Position numbers and translations under genes: made by a program | NCBI RefSeq assembly: GCF_964355755.1 | Contig: NC_092680.1 | Span: 2,209,001-2,273,000 of the forward strand | From: Antedon mediterranea | Lineage: Eukaryota > Echinodermata > Crinoidea > Comatulida > Antedonidae | Length of the DNA: 64,000 bases | Direction: 5' to 3' | Part shown: positions 1 to 17,361 of the stretch, piece by piece | Layout: the number at the start of each line of letters is the position of its first letter | How positions within the stretch are numbered: the first letter of the stretch is position 1 | Notes under the pieces: model-generated | The model's input: the letters and a program-made list of their open reading frames with translations, nothing else | Databases searched by the model: none | What the model was told of the DNA's origin: nothing

Positions 1-43
1 ACATTTTTTTGTCACATAAAGTTTGATAGTGTAGACAGAGCTT
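1..43. mobile_element. MITE family 1, right half, cut by window edge
   Basis: Only the right arm is present. It ends in the family terminus GATAGTGTAGACAGAGCTT. Confidence 0.8.
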
Positions 44-481
44 TACACCACCATTTTTAGTAATGCATCTCTTTATTGTTTACATAATGATATATTCACA
101 GTAGAGAAGTATAAGATTGTTAATCATCCTAATATTTAGTCCTAATCCCTTCGCTTCAACTTGGTCACCTGTGACCGCTCTTTCTAGCGTCAAACTCACG
201 TACTGTGTGTAATAGAGCATCATTGTTATAATTACAGCAGTCATATTGTGTTTTTCTCCTCACGTTTAGCATCGACTCTCGTCTCCCAACGGACTTAATG
301 TATCACAGAATCCATCCTCTAAGGTGATACCTTCTTAGTGACTGTTTGAATGATATGCAACAGATTTTGAATGATGTGTATTTAGTATTAACCAAAATAT
401 TTATGATCAGTATAAGCTCATGCACTGTACCTTATATTGCAACAAATTTGAGGAAAATTAGTAAAAGCAGGTGGGATTATG

Positions 482-649
482 CTTAAATGTTGTCTATACT
501 ATCAAACTAGTTTGACAAAAAAAGGTGTGATGCGTCCAAATATGGTAGTGATATGCTTAAATATGGTAGTGGTACTATAGGACATCATCATGTCCATGAC
601 CACATCACATTAGTTTGTCACATAAAGTTTGATACTGTAGACAGAGCTT
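482..649. mobile_element. MITE family 1 copy
   Basis: Reference copy for the family. Both arms are present: CTATACTATCAAACTAG on the left and GATACTGTAGACAGAGCTT on the right. The core has two near-identical 21-24 bp units built on AAATATGGTAGTG, followed by a second inverted pair (TGTGATG...CATCACA). The family shows no coding capacity, so it is a non-autonomous DNA element that would fold into a long hairpin. Confidence 0.85.
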
Positions 650-1740
650 GTTTCTCTTTCTCCAGATTATTAAAATAACATCCACTTTTTATTGGCAGCA
701 AGAATCTTGAATTAATGTAATTAATAAATTAAAAAAATTAAAAATTTCAGCTGCTACTATGCAAAAACAATGATTATTTTACTGACCATTGTTGACCGTC
801 CGAATGACCACTTGAGCACCTTGCATTTTCTGTAATGAATTTTTTGTAAATTAAAACATTTTGGATGAAATTCTGATTTTGAGATCAATTTCGGTTTTCG
901 GAGAGTCCAGTTTTAGGACTCACTGGTTTGACCATAGAACTGTAATTGAAGATGGAATTTTGATTTTTCCAGTAATATGGTACGCTGTATACTGTAATTA
1001 CAAAGAGTTATTGAGCTTGTACTGTAATAAATAAATACAAAATATGTCAAAGTATAGATACAAAATACTAACCTAACCCAACATGTACTAAACCTCTGTT
1101 GTATTATTTAATTCATTATTTTATTCAATTGCTTATTATATTATATTTCTTATTATTAATTTGTACTAATTTGTTTATTAATGTTATTGTTAGTATTTAT
1201 TTACAATCTTAACTTAAATTTGTTATTTTCTTTTTTTAAACTAACTACCTCAATTATGCATTCATTTTAATATTCCTTAAACAAATTTACAGTATACCCT
1301 ATCTCTAGAAATGGTTAAAAACATAGCAAAGACCTTTAAATAATAATGTAGATAAATAGTAAATTTAACAGACCCAAATGCTTGTTCTGTTAGTAGCCTA
1401 GTAGTAGTGTGGTTTCAATTATATACTGTAATAATTAATGTATTTAGATTTAACACCCAAGATACAGAAATAAACCAATTGTTTAATAAACTGAAAAATT
1501 ACATGAAAACGAATATTATTATACAAATATTACCTGCTTGGTAGTGAAATATAACATTTGAAATCCCTGAGGGAGGTTTTTTGTCTTGAGGGACTATATT
1601 TTTCTGAGGCGCAAGTGTGCCCTTGGTTAGTTGGAGTGAATACTAAATGATTTTTTACTACTACAAAAAAAAGGTTGTCAATGTCATGTCAACCGTCTGA
1701 TAATGATATAAAGACACAAACCGTGAATCTGGCATGTGTA

Positions 1741-1886
1741 AAGCTCTACTGTCTACAATATCAAACTATTTTGACAAAAAAAAGTGTGTGATGTGCCCAA
1801 ATATGGTAGTGATATGACATCATCATGTCTATATGGGCACATCACATTTTTTTGTCACATAAAGTTTGATGGTGTAGACAGAGCTT
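1741..1886. mobile_element. MITE family 1 copy
   Basis: Near full length, from AAGCTCTACTGTC to GTGTAGACAGAGCTT. It has only one core unit. Confidence 0.85.
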
Positions 1887-2079
1887 AATGTTGGTGAAAT
1901 TAAATCAATTGTGTAGTATAGGAATTCCCAAAAAAGAATTTTTGTTTGATCATTATATAATATTTTAATAATATGCTGTAAGTGTTTATAGTGTAGATCT
2001 TTGCATGTTGTGGAATGATATGAAATTGTAATGTCTTGTAATCATGAGAGGGATGCTGAAACAGATTACTGTATCTCTA

Positions 2080-2234
2080 AAGCTCTGTTTACAATATCAA
2101 ACTAAAGTGTGATGTGCCCAAGTATGGTAGTGGTATGCTTAAATATGGTAGTGGTATGACATCATCATGTCCATATAATTTATGGGCACATCACATTTGT
2201 TGTCACATAAAGTTTTATAGTATAGACAGAGCTT
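2080..2234. mobile_element. MITE family 1 copy
   Basis: Both termini are present (AAGCTCTGTTTAC and TATAGACAGAGCTT). Part of the inner left arm, the TTTGACAAAAAA stretch, is missing. Confidence 0.85.
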
Positions 2235-2534
2235 AATGTTAGGGTCAAATTTGTCATTGCTAATCAATGGTCAAAGATGACTATAAACTTTGTAAATAAA
2301 GTCTAAATTTTGCATCTCAGCCAGCATTTACAAGATACTGATAATGACAATTTTAGACGTTATAGTGCTTAAATAACCGGAATATACCGGTAATTGCCTC
2401 TTACAAAAATGTTGATATTTTTTTCTGTATATCAATATTAACACAAAGTTCCAAGAACAATGTATTAATTTGTTAGTGAAAGAATTGCCTCAAGATAAAT
2501 ACACACTTATGTATTCCTTGTTTGTTTTCCATAG

Positions 2535-2699
2535 ATTAATAGAGATTTAACGCAACAACTTCTCAAAGATGGCTACCGATTGGACGAAGTGCCAGACGAT
2601 GCAGATTTGGATCTAATTCCACCCAAACCTGTTCACGATCGATGTGTTTGTTGTCAAGGTTATGATACGAATGGTAGCTATGCCTGCGTTATACAATGA
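2535..2699 (+). CDS. FAM219: FAM219A/B-like protein, terminal coding exon
   Basis: The exon follows a clear acceptor (TTGTTTTCCATAG) and reads 54 codons to a TGA at 2697-2699. The peptide begins INRDLTQQLLKDGYRLDEVP, continues through the acidic DDADLDLIPPKP block, and ends in a cysteine-rich tail (RCVCCQGYD...CVIQ). The LLKDGYRLDE-x-PDD-x-DLDLIPPK core is the signature of the C-terminus of vertebrate FAM219A and FAM219B, and the exon boundary falls at the matching place (before IN-DL). The paired cysteines near the end also match the family. FAM219 proteins are small, of unknown biochemical function and without known catalytic domains. The 5' exons lie outside the window. A and B cannot be told apart from this exon, and an invertebrate probably has one gene. 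Confidence 0.88.
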   Translation: MNRDLTQQLLKDGYRLDEVPDDADLDLIPPKPVHDRCVCCQGYDTNGSYACVIQ

Positions 2700-4136
2700 T
2701 ACGAAAGGCAAAATATATTATAAATATATATATATATACCCTATTATTCCATGTAAATTATTTAACATAGTAGTTTTAAAAGGCACTTAAGTATGACGAA
2801 AGTATTACATTTATAAGTGAAACAAATAGTTTATCTTTCCCAGGGATCTAATAGAAAATAGAGCCTTTAAGATACTCTTAAAACATTTTACGTTATATTG
2901 AATGATATTTTCGCTACTTTTTCCTCATGTTATTTATGTTTTTGTAAAAAATGTTGATACGATTCAATTATTATGTTTAATAAGCACATAATTCCTGTTA
3001 TGTTGGAAGCAAAGTTGATGAAGGTGACGATTCAGTTTTCAACACTTACAACTAGCGCAACATTATCGTGTCATGTTTCAAATGAGTTGACAACTTGAAT
3101 CTAAATTTTATTGCTTGGATGAGTATCACCATTTTACTGTGGAATATATATGTCAACAAAGTATATTATCGGCATATTTGGGTCTGATATGATCAACTAA
3201 CTCACAGACTTAAAAACTATTTCATCTACTGAAGTCAGTAACCACATTGATAGAGATAATGTATTTTGAAAAAAAGTGGACATGCCAAGATTGTGATGAA
3301 ATAACAAACTATTTCATAATTTGAAGACAGTGACCGCACAATAAAGAAATATTTTTTTTTAAAGTGGCCCAAGGTTTACTATTTAATCTTCTGAAAGTCA
3401 GTAACCACACTAACATATTTGCAAAAAAAAACATGGACAACATGCCTAAATGTTAATGAAATAATGCATCAACTTCTGAAAGTCAGTAACTATGGTAAGC
3501 GATATTTGAAGTGGACAACAGGCGTAAAGTTTACTTTTTCATCTTCTGAATGTCGGTAAAACCATGTTAAAAAGCGATATAGGATTAGTGGACAGCAGGC
3601 CTGAATTTTGATGAAATAATCCTCTGAAGTCACTTAGTCTTTATAGCTACACTTACTCGCTGATATTTGCGAAAACTTGGTGAGAAACAGCTTGATTTTG
3701 ATAAAATGATACATAAACTATGTGGTACCTTAACAAACCATGCTCATCTTCATAAACCACAGGCAAGGTGAATAGATTGTAAAGATGGACAGCAAGAGCA
3801 GTAAGCAGGAACAGCTGGTTTTTTGGATTGTTCCATTTTAAGTTATTCATGTATAAATCCAGCGATCTATGAGCCCATGAATTATTATTGATATTTGTAA
3901 TTTGCTCAATATTAGATTCCAAAAAATTATTCAAATTTAAAAAAAGCTATATTCTAGCTGGTAAAGTTAAGATTTATTCCAAGCTTTCTCTGTCGTCAAA
4001 TACAATGTACAGTAAAAAAAAAAAAAATTGCACACCCTACAACTAGCCCACAAATGGTGTTTAAAATGCATCTTGGAAACAAATTATAACTGGGTTTTGG
4101 GCACATTTTCAGTTTTATGTGTGTCTTGCTCTTCTT

Positions 4137-4251
4137 AAGCTCGGTCTAATATATAAAAAAAAATTTGATGTGCCCATATACAGTATGGGCACGATGATGT
4201 CATACCACTAGCATATTTGGGCACACTAGTTTGATAGTGTAGACGGAGCTT
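4137..4251. mobile_element. MITE family 1 copy, internally deleted
   Basis: AAGCTCGGTCTA on the left and GTGTAGACGGAGCTT on the right, with most of the left arm lost. Both termini share a compensating change (CTCGG / CGGAG), which suggests arm-to-arm correction. The copy is in the opposite orientation to most others. Confidence 0.75.
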
Positions 4252-4627
4252 AAAACAATGTATTTGGCAAATTCCTCTAAAGTCTGCTTTTGTTTTATTA
4301 AGAATTTATGATGATTATGAGTTTTCTTTTTAGATTAACTATAAACTGTACAAATGTATAAAGAATATATGTTGTGTCACTTCCTATTTATGCACAGATA
4401 CAACAAGCTGTAAAATATTCAATTTTAATTATATTTATATTGATATATTTCTGTTTTCATGTTTATGCTGAGAATAGAAAATTGAACTACATAAATCTTA
4501 TAAAAGATATGTTATGTGTAGACTGTAGAGATGTAATATTGTTTGCAGTAATATGTATACCCCCTCAGCTTAAATGTGTGCTTGTATTTCTAAGAACCTT
4601 TTTTTGACTGTTTACTGTTTTCCCCAG

Positions 4628-4858
4628 GAGTTAGATAGCCGAGTGGTTAGGACACTTGACTGTCATACAGATAGACTCCCAGTCCACTCAGCTGTAAATG
4701 AGTACCTGGTTGAAAATACTAGGGAGAAAAAAGGCGGTGTGGAAAGGAACTGGCCACCCTACTACATAATGCCGAGGCTTAGTACAATGAGATCCTAACA
4801 GCTCATTCCCCTACGTTCAGAGAACACGGGACTCACCTTTACCTTTACTGTTTTCCCA
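4628..4858 (+). repeat. tRNA-like SINE, second family
   Basis: The head TAGCCGAGTGGTTAGGAC matches a pol III A box (TRGYNNARNGG-type). The element ends near a CCTTTACCTTTAC tail. It differs in body sequence from the Leu-tRNA-like SINE copies at 13.8, 16.2 and 30.1 kb. The B box is not convincing, so this may be a decayed copy. Confidence 0.5.
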
Positions 4859-5033
4859 AGGGAGGCCCATGCATAATTCTAAGAATCTCAGTTTGTCATT
4901 TTCATGTGTCATCAATCAAGTTATCAATAATATTCACAGTTTGTTTAGCATGTTCATACAAATAATGAATGCTGGTAGAATGTGTAGCATATTTATGAGT
5001 TGAAAGAGTGACTGTTCTGTGCAAGGATCTGAG

Positions 5034-5180
5034 ATCACTATCAAACTAGTTTAACAAAAAAGGTGTGATGTGCCCAAATATGGTGGTGATATCCCCAAAT
5101 ATGGCAGTGATATGACATCATTATGTACATATATCGGCACATCACATTTTTTTGTCTCATAAAGTTTAATAGTGTAGCTT
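5034..5180. mobile_element. MITE family 1 copy
   Basis: Two core units are present. The outermost left bases are lost and the right terminus is shortened to AGTGTAGCTT. Confidence 0.75.
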
Positions 5181-6893
5181 AATGTTATAATCTAAAACAG
5201 GGTAAAGTCAATTTTCCCATACACCCATGGGCTGACCTGATATGTCTGGTTTTCGCATTTTCTCGCATTCTGAATGTCTTTTGTTGATGGTAAAAAAGAA
5301 CCTGAAACCTTTTGGACCTCAAGATAAGTCTGGTTTTGACCGAGTTTGCAGTTTTCAAAGATTCTGGTAATGTGTGAAATGTACTGGGGAAAACTGGTTT
5401 TATATGATTATAGTATAGTACATACCAAAATATATGCATGTTGTTTTTAAGTAGTTTTTATATCCAAACAATGATGGTGCATGTAGTCCTTTTTTTAACT
5501 TACTTAAGAAACTAACATTCCTTTTTTTGTGCAAGGGTAGAAGATTTTTATGAATTAGGTCTATCTTTATTATTTAAGGGGGTAAGGTTAATTATTGTCA
5601 ATAATGGATTTGGCCTGAAAGTGTCTCATGATAAGTTCTATTTCTAATTACAGTAGCTGTCTAGTTATTTCACGCCTTGAATCTACATTACTTATGCCCA
5701 CGTAGACATGATTAATTATTAACACAAGAAAATTTATTATAAAATACGACTTGACTGAAACAGCACTAAGAATGTATCAAAGTTTGATTGATGGGAGAGG
5801 TTGAACGAAATTCTGAATGTTGCTAACCTTAATAATTATTTTAAATACCTGTGAACTAAATATTCAGCATTATAAATGGATCTTAGTAGAAAATTGTACA
5901 TGCATGAATTACTTTCAGAGTACATGCAATGAATTTGTGAAACTTGCTGATAGGTAAATTGTTGATTGCTGCATCTAGACATTGCCTATGAAGAAACCTG
6001 ATTTATCAGTTTTGGTTAAAACATTTGAATACATTTATTTCTCTTTACTGTACACCAGTTTTTCAATTTGCGATGACTGAAGACCATTTGTTGTGTCATA
6101 GGTCGTAATCGAGACGTCAAACCTGTGTCGAGGTCGGGTGCGAGGACACAGTCCCAATATTTCTGTATGTGCATGAATTAAGATGACGTAGTTTGGTTGT
6201 CAGTTTTCGAAAAAAGAAAGCTTCCCAACAATACTGAGATTACGATTATTGAGGCAGATTCTGCTATCCACACGTAAATGGATAATGGTAATATACTACT
6301 TTGCATGATAAAAATAGACAGGGATGATAATGTCACAATACCAGGTAGAAGCAGCTATTGTTATTTATAGGTGCTTGTTTTCTCTACTATATCCGGACAG
6401 CCTATGTCCAATGACTTATGACCTAGATTTAGAGTTTTAAATGCGTATTTTTATGACATAAAAGTTAGAATTTATTGACCGTTAAATTTATTTCCATTTT
6501 ATACCATTCCAATAATAATGAAATTGTGATTTATTACAAAGAGTTATTGGAATATTGAAAACGTAATTTAAAAAAATAAATACAATTTTAAGATTAACAT
6601 TTACTGTAACATCAGAGGGAGGTTAAGTCGTATTTATATAGTTTCCTTACTATAAATCATTGTACAGTACAATAATTATTATAAGTTTAAATTGGTTATT
6701 GATTAAAAAAACAAAGCTGTGAGCTTATTGAATGAATTTGAGATAACCACGAACATTAAAACCAGAATATGGGGACACCTTCAAGACCTAACAAGTGTCC
6801 CCCTTATAGGGATGTCCCCTGAGGTGTTTATCATAGTGTTGAAACAAGTATTACCTTCATCTGTTTCACTGAAAACTGTCTTCTTGGGATTTT

Positions 6894-7024
6894 AAGCCCT
6901 GTTCACACTATCCATATATGAACATGATGATGTCATATCACTACCATATTTGCACATATCACTACCATATTTGGGCACATCACACTTTTTTTGTCAAACT
7001 AGTTTGATAGTGTAGACAGGGCTT
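6894..7024. mobile_element. MITE family 1 copy, reverse orientation
   Basis: Termini AAGCCCTGTTCAC and GTGTAGACAGGGCTT carry the same compensating T-to-C / A-to-G change in both arms. Two core units are present. Confidence 0.85.
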
Positions 7025-8437
7025 TACAAAGAGTTGTACTGTATATGTTTTTTATATCCATATTTTCATTAGTAAGCACATACAGTATAATAATACATAC
7101 AGTGTATAATATATTATTATTAGTTCGTATTATTGATAATGAAAATTTTTTTAATATAAATTTTAATCAATATTATTAGATTTTATATGCTTGTGATCTA
7201 TGAACTTTCACATTGTGACCAGGTTACTAAGCTTTAGCTATATGATAATGAGTCACAAATGGTTTACTATGAAATCCCAGATGAATTTGTTATAATTATG
7301 CATGCCAAGTTATCTCATGATTACATTTATTGATCAGCATATTATAAATTCATTTGAAATATTCTGTATTATAATATTTTAAAAATAATGTTATCATATT
7401 ACTTAAACAGTGATTGAAATTGGATCAAAAAATAATTGTAGGTCAATTATTTTTTATAGTTGTTCCACTTGTTTAATATGATAAGATAATAATTATTGTA
7501 TAATTTTATTACCATTTATATTGTCTGACAGAATAAACTGAAAAAAAAAGTTTAGGCTCAAAATCGCTGGTTTTCAAAATTATACATATAGTGTCAAGCC
7601 GAAATTTGAAACCATAAGAAAATGCTAGTTTTGGGGATAGCTTCCAGTTTTCAGAGAGTTCAAAACACAATTGATTTTACAGCAAATCAAATAGCAAAAT
7701 TTAAAAGGTGTATGTTATCATAATACACTACTACTATCACTTCAGACATGCTTGCTAACTTTACTTTAATTTATATCATCGCCTATGTTTATGATGTGTT
7801 TATTTTAACTGCCATACTAAAATATTATATTTACCATTTATTGGAAAAAGCAATATAATATTCAAAACCATTCACCCAGAAAATGTAACCAAGTTGATCA
7901 TAAACTGCAGTATAATTAGTTTTAAAGGCAATTGCATAACATTTTAAAAAGTGCAGTCATCTTTCCATTTAAAGTAGCTTCATGCTCTTTCTGAACTTTG
8001 ACTTTTAAATAAGCAATCACAGTTTAATTTCAACTTGATGGTTTTGAATTAATTTCAGTTTTAATCAAAATAAATTTTTAATGTGTAAGCCTAGTGTACT
8101 ATTTCAATAATAAATAATTACATCATAATAATTTATTAAACATTAAAATAAATAGAAAATAATACTGTAGGGTTAAATTAGATAAAAGAATAATATAGCA
8201 TGACCTACAGGAGGCACGGACCAAATCCATTGGATCCGAAAGGCTGCAGTAATGTTTTGGTTGCGTTACTGCTAAGCCTAGAAATGGACAAACTTTTAAT
8301 GAATTAAAACTACACCGAAAATGATCATATTATGTATTGGTTTTTTTTTAATGATGACATTATCAGTCATTTTATGCGTACGTAAAATCCAGGGAATGTA
8401 AAATCAGGGAACTTTGTTTGGAACTCACTACTAATTT

Positions 8438-8596
8438 AAGCTTTGCACTTATCAAACTAGTTTGACAAAAAAGTGTGATGTACCCAAATAGGGTAGTGAT
8501 ATGCCCAAATATGGTAGTGATATGACTCCATCATGTCCATATATGGGTACATCACATTTTTTTGTCACATAATGTTTGATAGTGTAGACAGAGCTT
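8438..8596. mobile_element. MITE family 1 copy
   Basis: Near full length with two core units. The left outer terminus is degraded (AAGCTTTGCACTTATC) and the right one is intact. Confidence 0.85.
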
Positions 8597-9005
8597 TGAG
8601 TTGTATATTAAAGATGTATATCAAAATGATAAATATAAGATTCTTGTAATTGTATTATAGGTTTGTTTAGGTTAAATGTTAAAAGTGAACCGCTAAATCT
8701 TCCTGAATGACAGTGCAATGAGATAGGCCTAAAGGTTTAAAATGTTGGTGCAAATTATAGATTTTAAAATGATTAATTTTGTCATTTTTGTATAGGTAGG
8801 TTATTATTTATTTCATCATTTTTATACTCGTACTGTATATTACATAAAAAGATTAATTTTGTTGGTATTTGGAATTTGTTTGTTTGTCAATTTATTGGTT
8901 ACTGTTTTTATTGTTTTTCCAATCTACTATATTATTATGTACTTTATCTTTCGGGAAAGATTATTATTATCTTTATCATTATTCTTTACATTGATGACCG
9001 AATAA

Positions 9006-9035
9006 ATATTATTATTATTATTATTATTATTATAA
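9006..9035. repeat. ATT trinucleotide microsatellite
   Basis: About nine uninterrupted ATT units. Confidence 0.8.
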
Positions 9036-9997
9036 ATAATAGCAACTGCACATGCCTATGAGCCAATTGGTGTAGTGATAGCTTTTGCAATGACCACATT
9101 CAACTCTGAATTTCAGTACATAATTAGTATTGGTTTCATTGCATTTTATAGTGTACAATTACTGTAAATTGTATTTTTAAGATAAAAATCTTACATATTT
9201 TCCATTTTTCCTAATAAATCATTTGTTTGATAGCACTTGTATTTATACAGTATATTCTCGAGCCAAGAAATTTGATTTCTTCTAGAGAAGACCCCAAATG
9301 ATGGTTTAGTTTAAATACCATGTTCATTTAAATACACACCTATGTTATACTGTACGATAATATACCATTATTGAATAAATAAATGTATTTTGAACTTGAA
9401 TTAGCAATATAGTTGGTAAAACACAATGATAATAATAATAATCAGTAGTTTAAATTGGGTCAAAATAGCTACATAAAGAAATTTAGAAAAAATGAAGCCA
9501 ATATATATACTTATACGTATTGCTTATAATAACTACTACTTAAATTCATTCCTTTAAAATGTTACTTTTGCAATTTACAGAAACGTTAAAGAAAGTTCTA
9601 TTATACAAATGATTTAACTTTTATTCCACTTCCACTTGCAGAACCAGCGGTGAATTAACCATTCTTGGTATTTTTTTATTTTGTGGGGTTGGGTTTTAGG
9701 AAAGTTGATGTAACCCAAATTCTGGAATAGAGCATGTTTATCAATGCATGTCTGGTTAATTTATGTCTAGGTGCAATGTATTATTTTACAGTATTGTTTG
9801 TATATTAACAGCAGTCATGTTTATGTAGTTATTTTGTATATTAATAGATACATAATTTGTATAATAGAAAAAATAAACTGCTTCTTTATGATAAAATTAC
9901 ACATGATTTGTATGTCTTCTGTATAGTATTATACATGAAAAAGTGCGTGCTTTTTTGATGGGATAATTTGATTGGCCAATGATAAGAACCCTCAGGG

Positions 9998-10165
9998 CAA
10001 CATTGGGCCCAGTGAGCTTGGATAGGAGACCATCTGGCAATGTGCTGGTATATGGGGCTAGGGTCCTATCAGACATTTGAAATCAGCAAACGTTAGGCCC
10101 AGTTAGAGCTTGGATGGGATGCCATCTGGCAATGTGCTGGTATATGGGGCTAGGGTCCCATCGGG
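9998..10165 (+). repeat. Tandem pair of 5S-rRNA-like sequences (about 92 bp apart)
   Basis: Two consecutive units carry GAGCTTGGATRGGA..CCATCTGGCAAT, which resembles the 3' half of eukaryotic 5S rRNA (AGTACTTGGATGGGAGACC..CTGGGAAT). The second unit also has GGCCCAGTTAG, comparable to GGGCCTGGTTAG in 5S. The 5' half of 5S, including the start of the internal control region, is not evident. These are therefore more likely 5S-derived repeat monomers, for example part of a 5S-derived SINE, than functional genes. Confidence 0.45.
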
Positions 10166-10193
10166 CTATTTTAAATCAGCAGGAGTGATATTG

Positions 10194-10328
10194 GTTTTGA
10201 CAAAAAATGCGTGATGTGCCCAAATATGGTGGTTATATGCCTAAATATGGTAGTGATATGACATCATGTCCATATATGGGCACATCACATTTTTTTGTCA
10301 CATCAAGTTTGATCGTGTAGACCGAGCT
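10194..10328. mobile_element. MITE family 1 copy, 5' truncated
   Basis: Begins at the inner GTTTTGACAAAAAA and lacks the outer left terminus. The right end is GATCGTGTAGACCGAGCT. It overlaps the end of the minus-strand open frame at 10298-10588. Confidence 0.75.
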
Positions 10329-10588
10329 ATCTTCAGCCTGAATAAGCTGTATATTTCATACCAGTCTGCTGCATGTTTCTTCTCTTCGTTATTGGCACTG
10401 TCTACACTGACCAGTTCGTAGATAATTGCTCCATTTTGGCCCATTAGTGGATATTGATTATTGACCAAGTAAATTTCAAATTCCACTCGGAATGATGGAA
10501 CTTGAAGGAAGATAATGGACATACTGTAAATAATGCACATTTTAGGTTGGTCGTAGAGGGTCGCATTTCCATATTTTGCTAAGGGCAT
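10298..10588 (-). other. Unassigned 96-codon open frame, possible exon remnant
   Basis: A minus-strand frame with balanced, protein-like composition through its middle (for example PSFRVEFEIYLVNNQYPLMG and KKHAADWYEIYSLFRLK). The composition is unlike the low-complexity frames elsewhere. A plausible acceptor (CTTCCTTCAAG, ending at 10501) precedes the PSFRVEF part, and a GTATGA donor candidate follows HAAD. The C-terminal residues run into the terminal repeat of the neighbouring MITE, so the frame as drawn cannot be one native exon. I do not recognise a family. Confidence 0.25.
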
Positions 10589-11505
10589 CCCGAGTCAGTA
10601 AGTGATATTGACCAGCTAATTTTAAGGGCATTTTCTTATCGCTTAATACATCGCTTAGTTCTACGCCTACATCTCAGCAAAGATAGGCCTTTTCCACCAG
10701 GTACTTGGTACTGTTAAACATATGCAGTACTTGTACACCATTGGTGGATCCAGGATTGCTAAAGGTAGTGAAAGGAAGTGCTGAACTTAATTTGATGTCC
10801 TATCTTTTATATTACAAATTGTGAAATTTAGAGGAGCCGGGCGCTCTTTCTTCTCGGTACTGCTCGGGGCCCCTAGGTTTAGCCAGTGGCCTCACACCTA
10901 GACTAATAGAAACCCTTCAATACACCATTCTTGTTTGTAAGTGCATATGTCTTAAAGGAAGGCCTTTGTTGTCTACTATCCTTAGTTGATCTTCGAATCC
11001 AGTCTAAATCAGACCTATTTAAGGTGGGAAAATATCTCAACCATAGGATTTTGTTCAGTCAAATGCTATATAAAATACTAAACAAAATTTATTTATTTTT
11101 TGTATTTAGTTTTATTAATAGCTCAACAAAATTTGAAGCTTTTTAAAGCTTAATTTTTTTGAATAAGACCAAAACCCCTTACAGTATATATTGCTTGTTA
11201 GTCCATGTTTTAATATCAAATTTGCTTTTTTTATTGTAAAGTATTAAAAAATTAACAAAACTAAATAAATTATCTTGATTTAAGTTAATATATAGGGGGC
11301 AGCAGACAGATATTTATACTGCAAACATTTATTTTTTCAAAAAAGCAGTAAATAAGTTAGTATTTGTAAAATGTTTTAAGTATATAAAAGTTTGAAGTAA
11401 AAATATGTTTTTAATCTTGAAAATAAAGTTAGGGGTTTCACCCGACATTTGAAATGGTGATTGAATATAGAACATGGTACCACTGATTAATGCTAAATTT
11501 GTCTT

Positions 11506-11647
11506 AAGCTCTGTCTACACTATCAAACTTTGTGACAAAAAAATGTGGCCATATCTAGACATAATGATGTCATATCACTACCATATTTGGCAATATCACT
11601 ACCATATTTGGGCACATCACACTAGTTTGATAGTGTGGACAGAGCTT
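11506..11647. mobile_element. MITE family 1 copy, reverse orientation
   Basis: Intact consensus left terminus AAGCTCTGTCTACACTATC and right terminus GATAGTGTGGACAGAGCTT. Two CATATTTGG core units are present. It lies 46 bp from the end of the putative microprotein frame. Confidence 0.9.
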
Positions 11648-11692
11648 TACATATCATCAACATACAAACTAAAACAATGAGAAATCTCTACA

Positions 11693-11830
11693 CTAGCTGT
11701 AGCTTCTAGGTTTGTACGATCTAACACCTAGGAAAAACATCACTGCAACAATTATTAGACTTAGTGATATCAACGCCGTGAATCTACCGCTGCCACTGGT
11801 AGCTCGACGTTCCATTCTCATCATCCGCAT
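11693..11830 (-). CDS. Putative 45-residue single-pass membrane microprotein
   Basis: The frame starts at ATG 11830 and stops at TAG 11693-11695. Residues 1-16 are Met/Arg-rich and basic (MRMMRMERR). About residues 17-36 form a strong membrane helix (FTALISLSLIIVAVMFFLGV), followed by a short basic tail (RSYKPRSYS). The order is that of a small integral membrane protein, or of the last exon of a tail-anchored one: a CACAAG acceptor candidate lies two bases before the ATG. It lies 115 bp beyond the COPS2 stop on the same strand, so it could be in an extended COPS2 3' UTR or be its own gene. I do not recognise the family. Short length and the lack of homology evidence limit confidence. Confidence 0.35.
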   Translation of the reverse strand: MRMMRMERRATSGSGRFTALISLSLIIVAVMFFLGVRSYKPRSYS

Positions 11831-11898
11831 GCCTTGTGAATCAGCCAAAACCAATCAACGGTTTAAAACGGGGTAAAGCTCACAATTTTGAATTGCGA

Positions 11899-11904
11899 TT
11901 TATT
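11899..11904 (-). terminator. Candidate COPS2 poly(A) signal
   Basis: AATAAA on the minus strand, about 42 nt past the stop codon. If used, the 3' UTR is very short and excludes the microprotein frame at 11693-11830. Confidence 0.4.
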
Positions 11905-11945
11905 TACTTATTGGCAAAATAGTAGTGTATGAAATAATCAGTGTC

Positions 11946-17361
<5,416 letters not shown>

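Larger units (their letters stand above)
1..2534. other. Intron of the FAM219-like gene, rich in palindromic MITEs
   Basis: AT-rich sequence upstream of the FAM219-like terminal exon, presumably its last intron. I found no second exon of that gene here: the conserved serine-rich block that precedes the terminal exon in FAM219 proteins was not seen in any plus-strand frame. The identifiable content is four copies of the AGCTCTGTC-ended MITE, listed separately. The rest looks like low-complexity AT-rich spacer. Confidence 0.5.
2700..11692. other. Intergenic spacer with MITEs and SINE-like repeats
   Basis: About 9 kb between the FAM219-like stop codon and the COPS2 3' flank. The first part is probably FAM219 3' UTR, although no poly(A) signal stands out. 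It contains six MITE family 1 copies, one tRNA-like SINE, an ATT microsatellite and a 5S-rRNA-like tandem pair, all listed separately. Two unexplained open frames, at 3653-3934 and 10298-10588 on the minus strand, are the only possible coding remnants. I see nothing else there. Confidence 0.55.

Noticed and set aside
3653-3934. 93-residue minus-strand frame as a gene
   Set aside because: The composition is plausible, but there is no family resemblance, no splice context and AT-rich flanks. It lies in the FAM219 3' region on the opposite strand.
9998-10165. Functional 5S rRNA genes
   Set aside because: Only the 3' half resembles 5S, the units are too short, and no T-run terminator follows.
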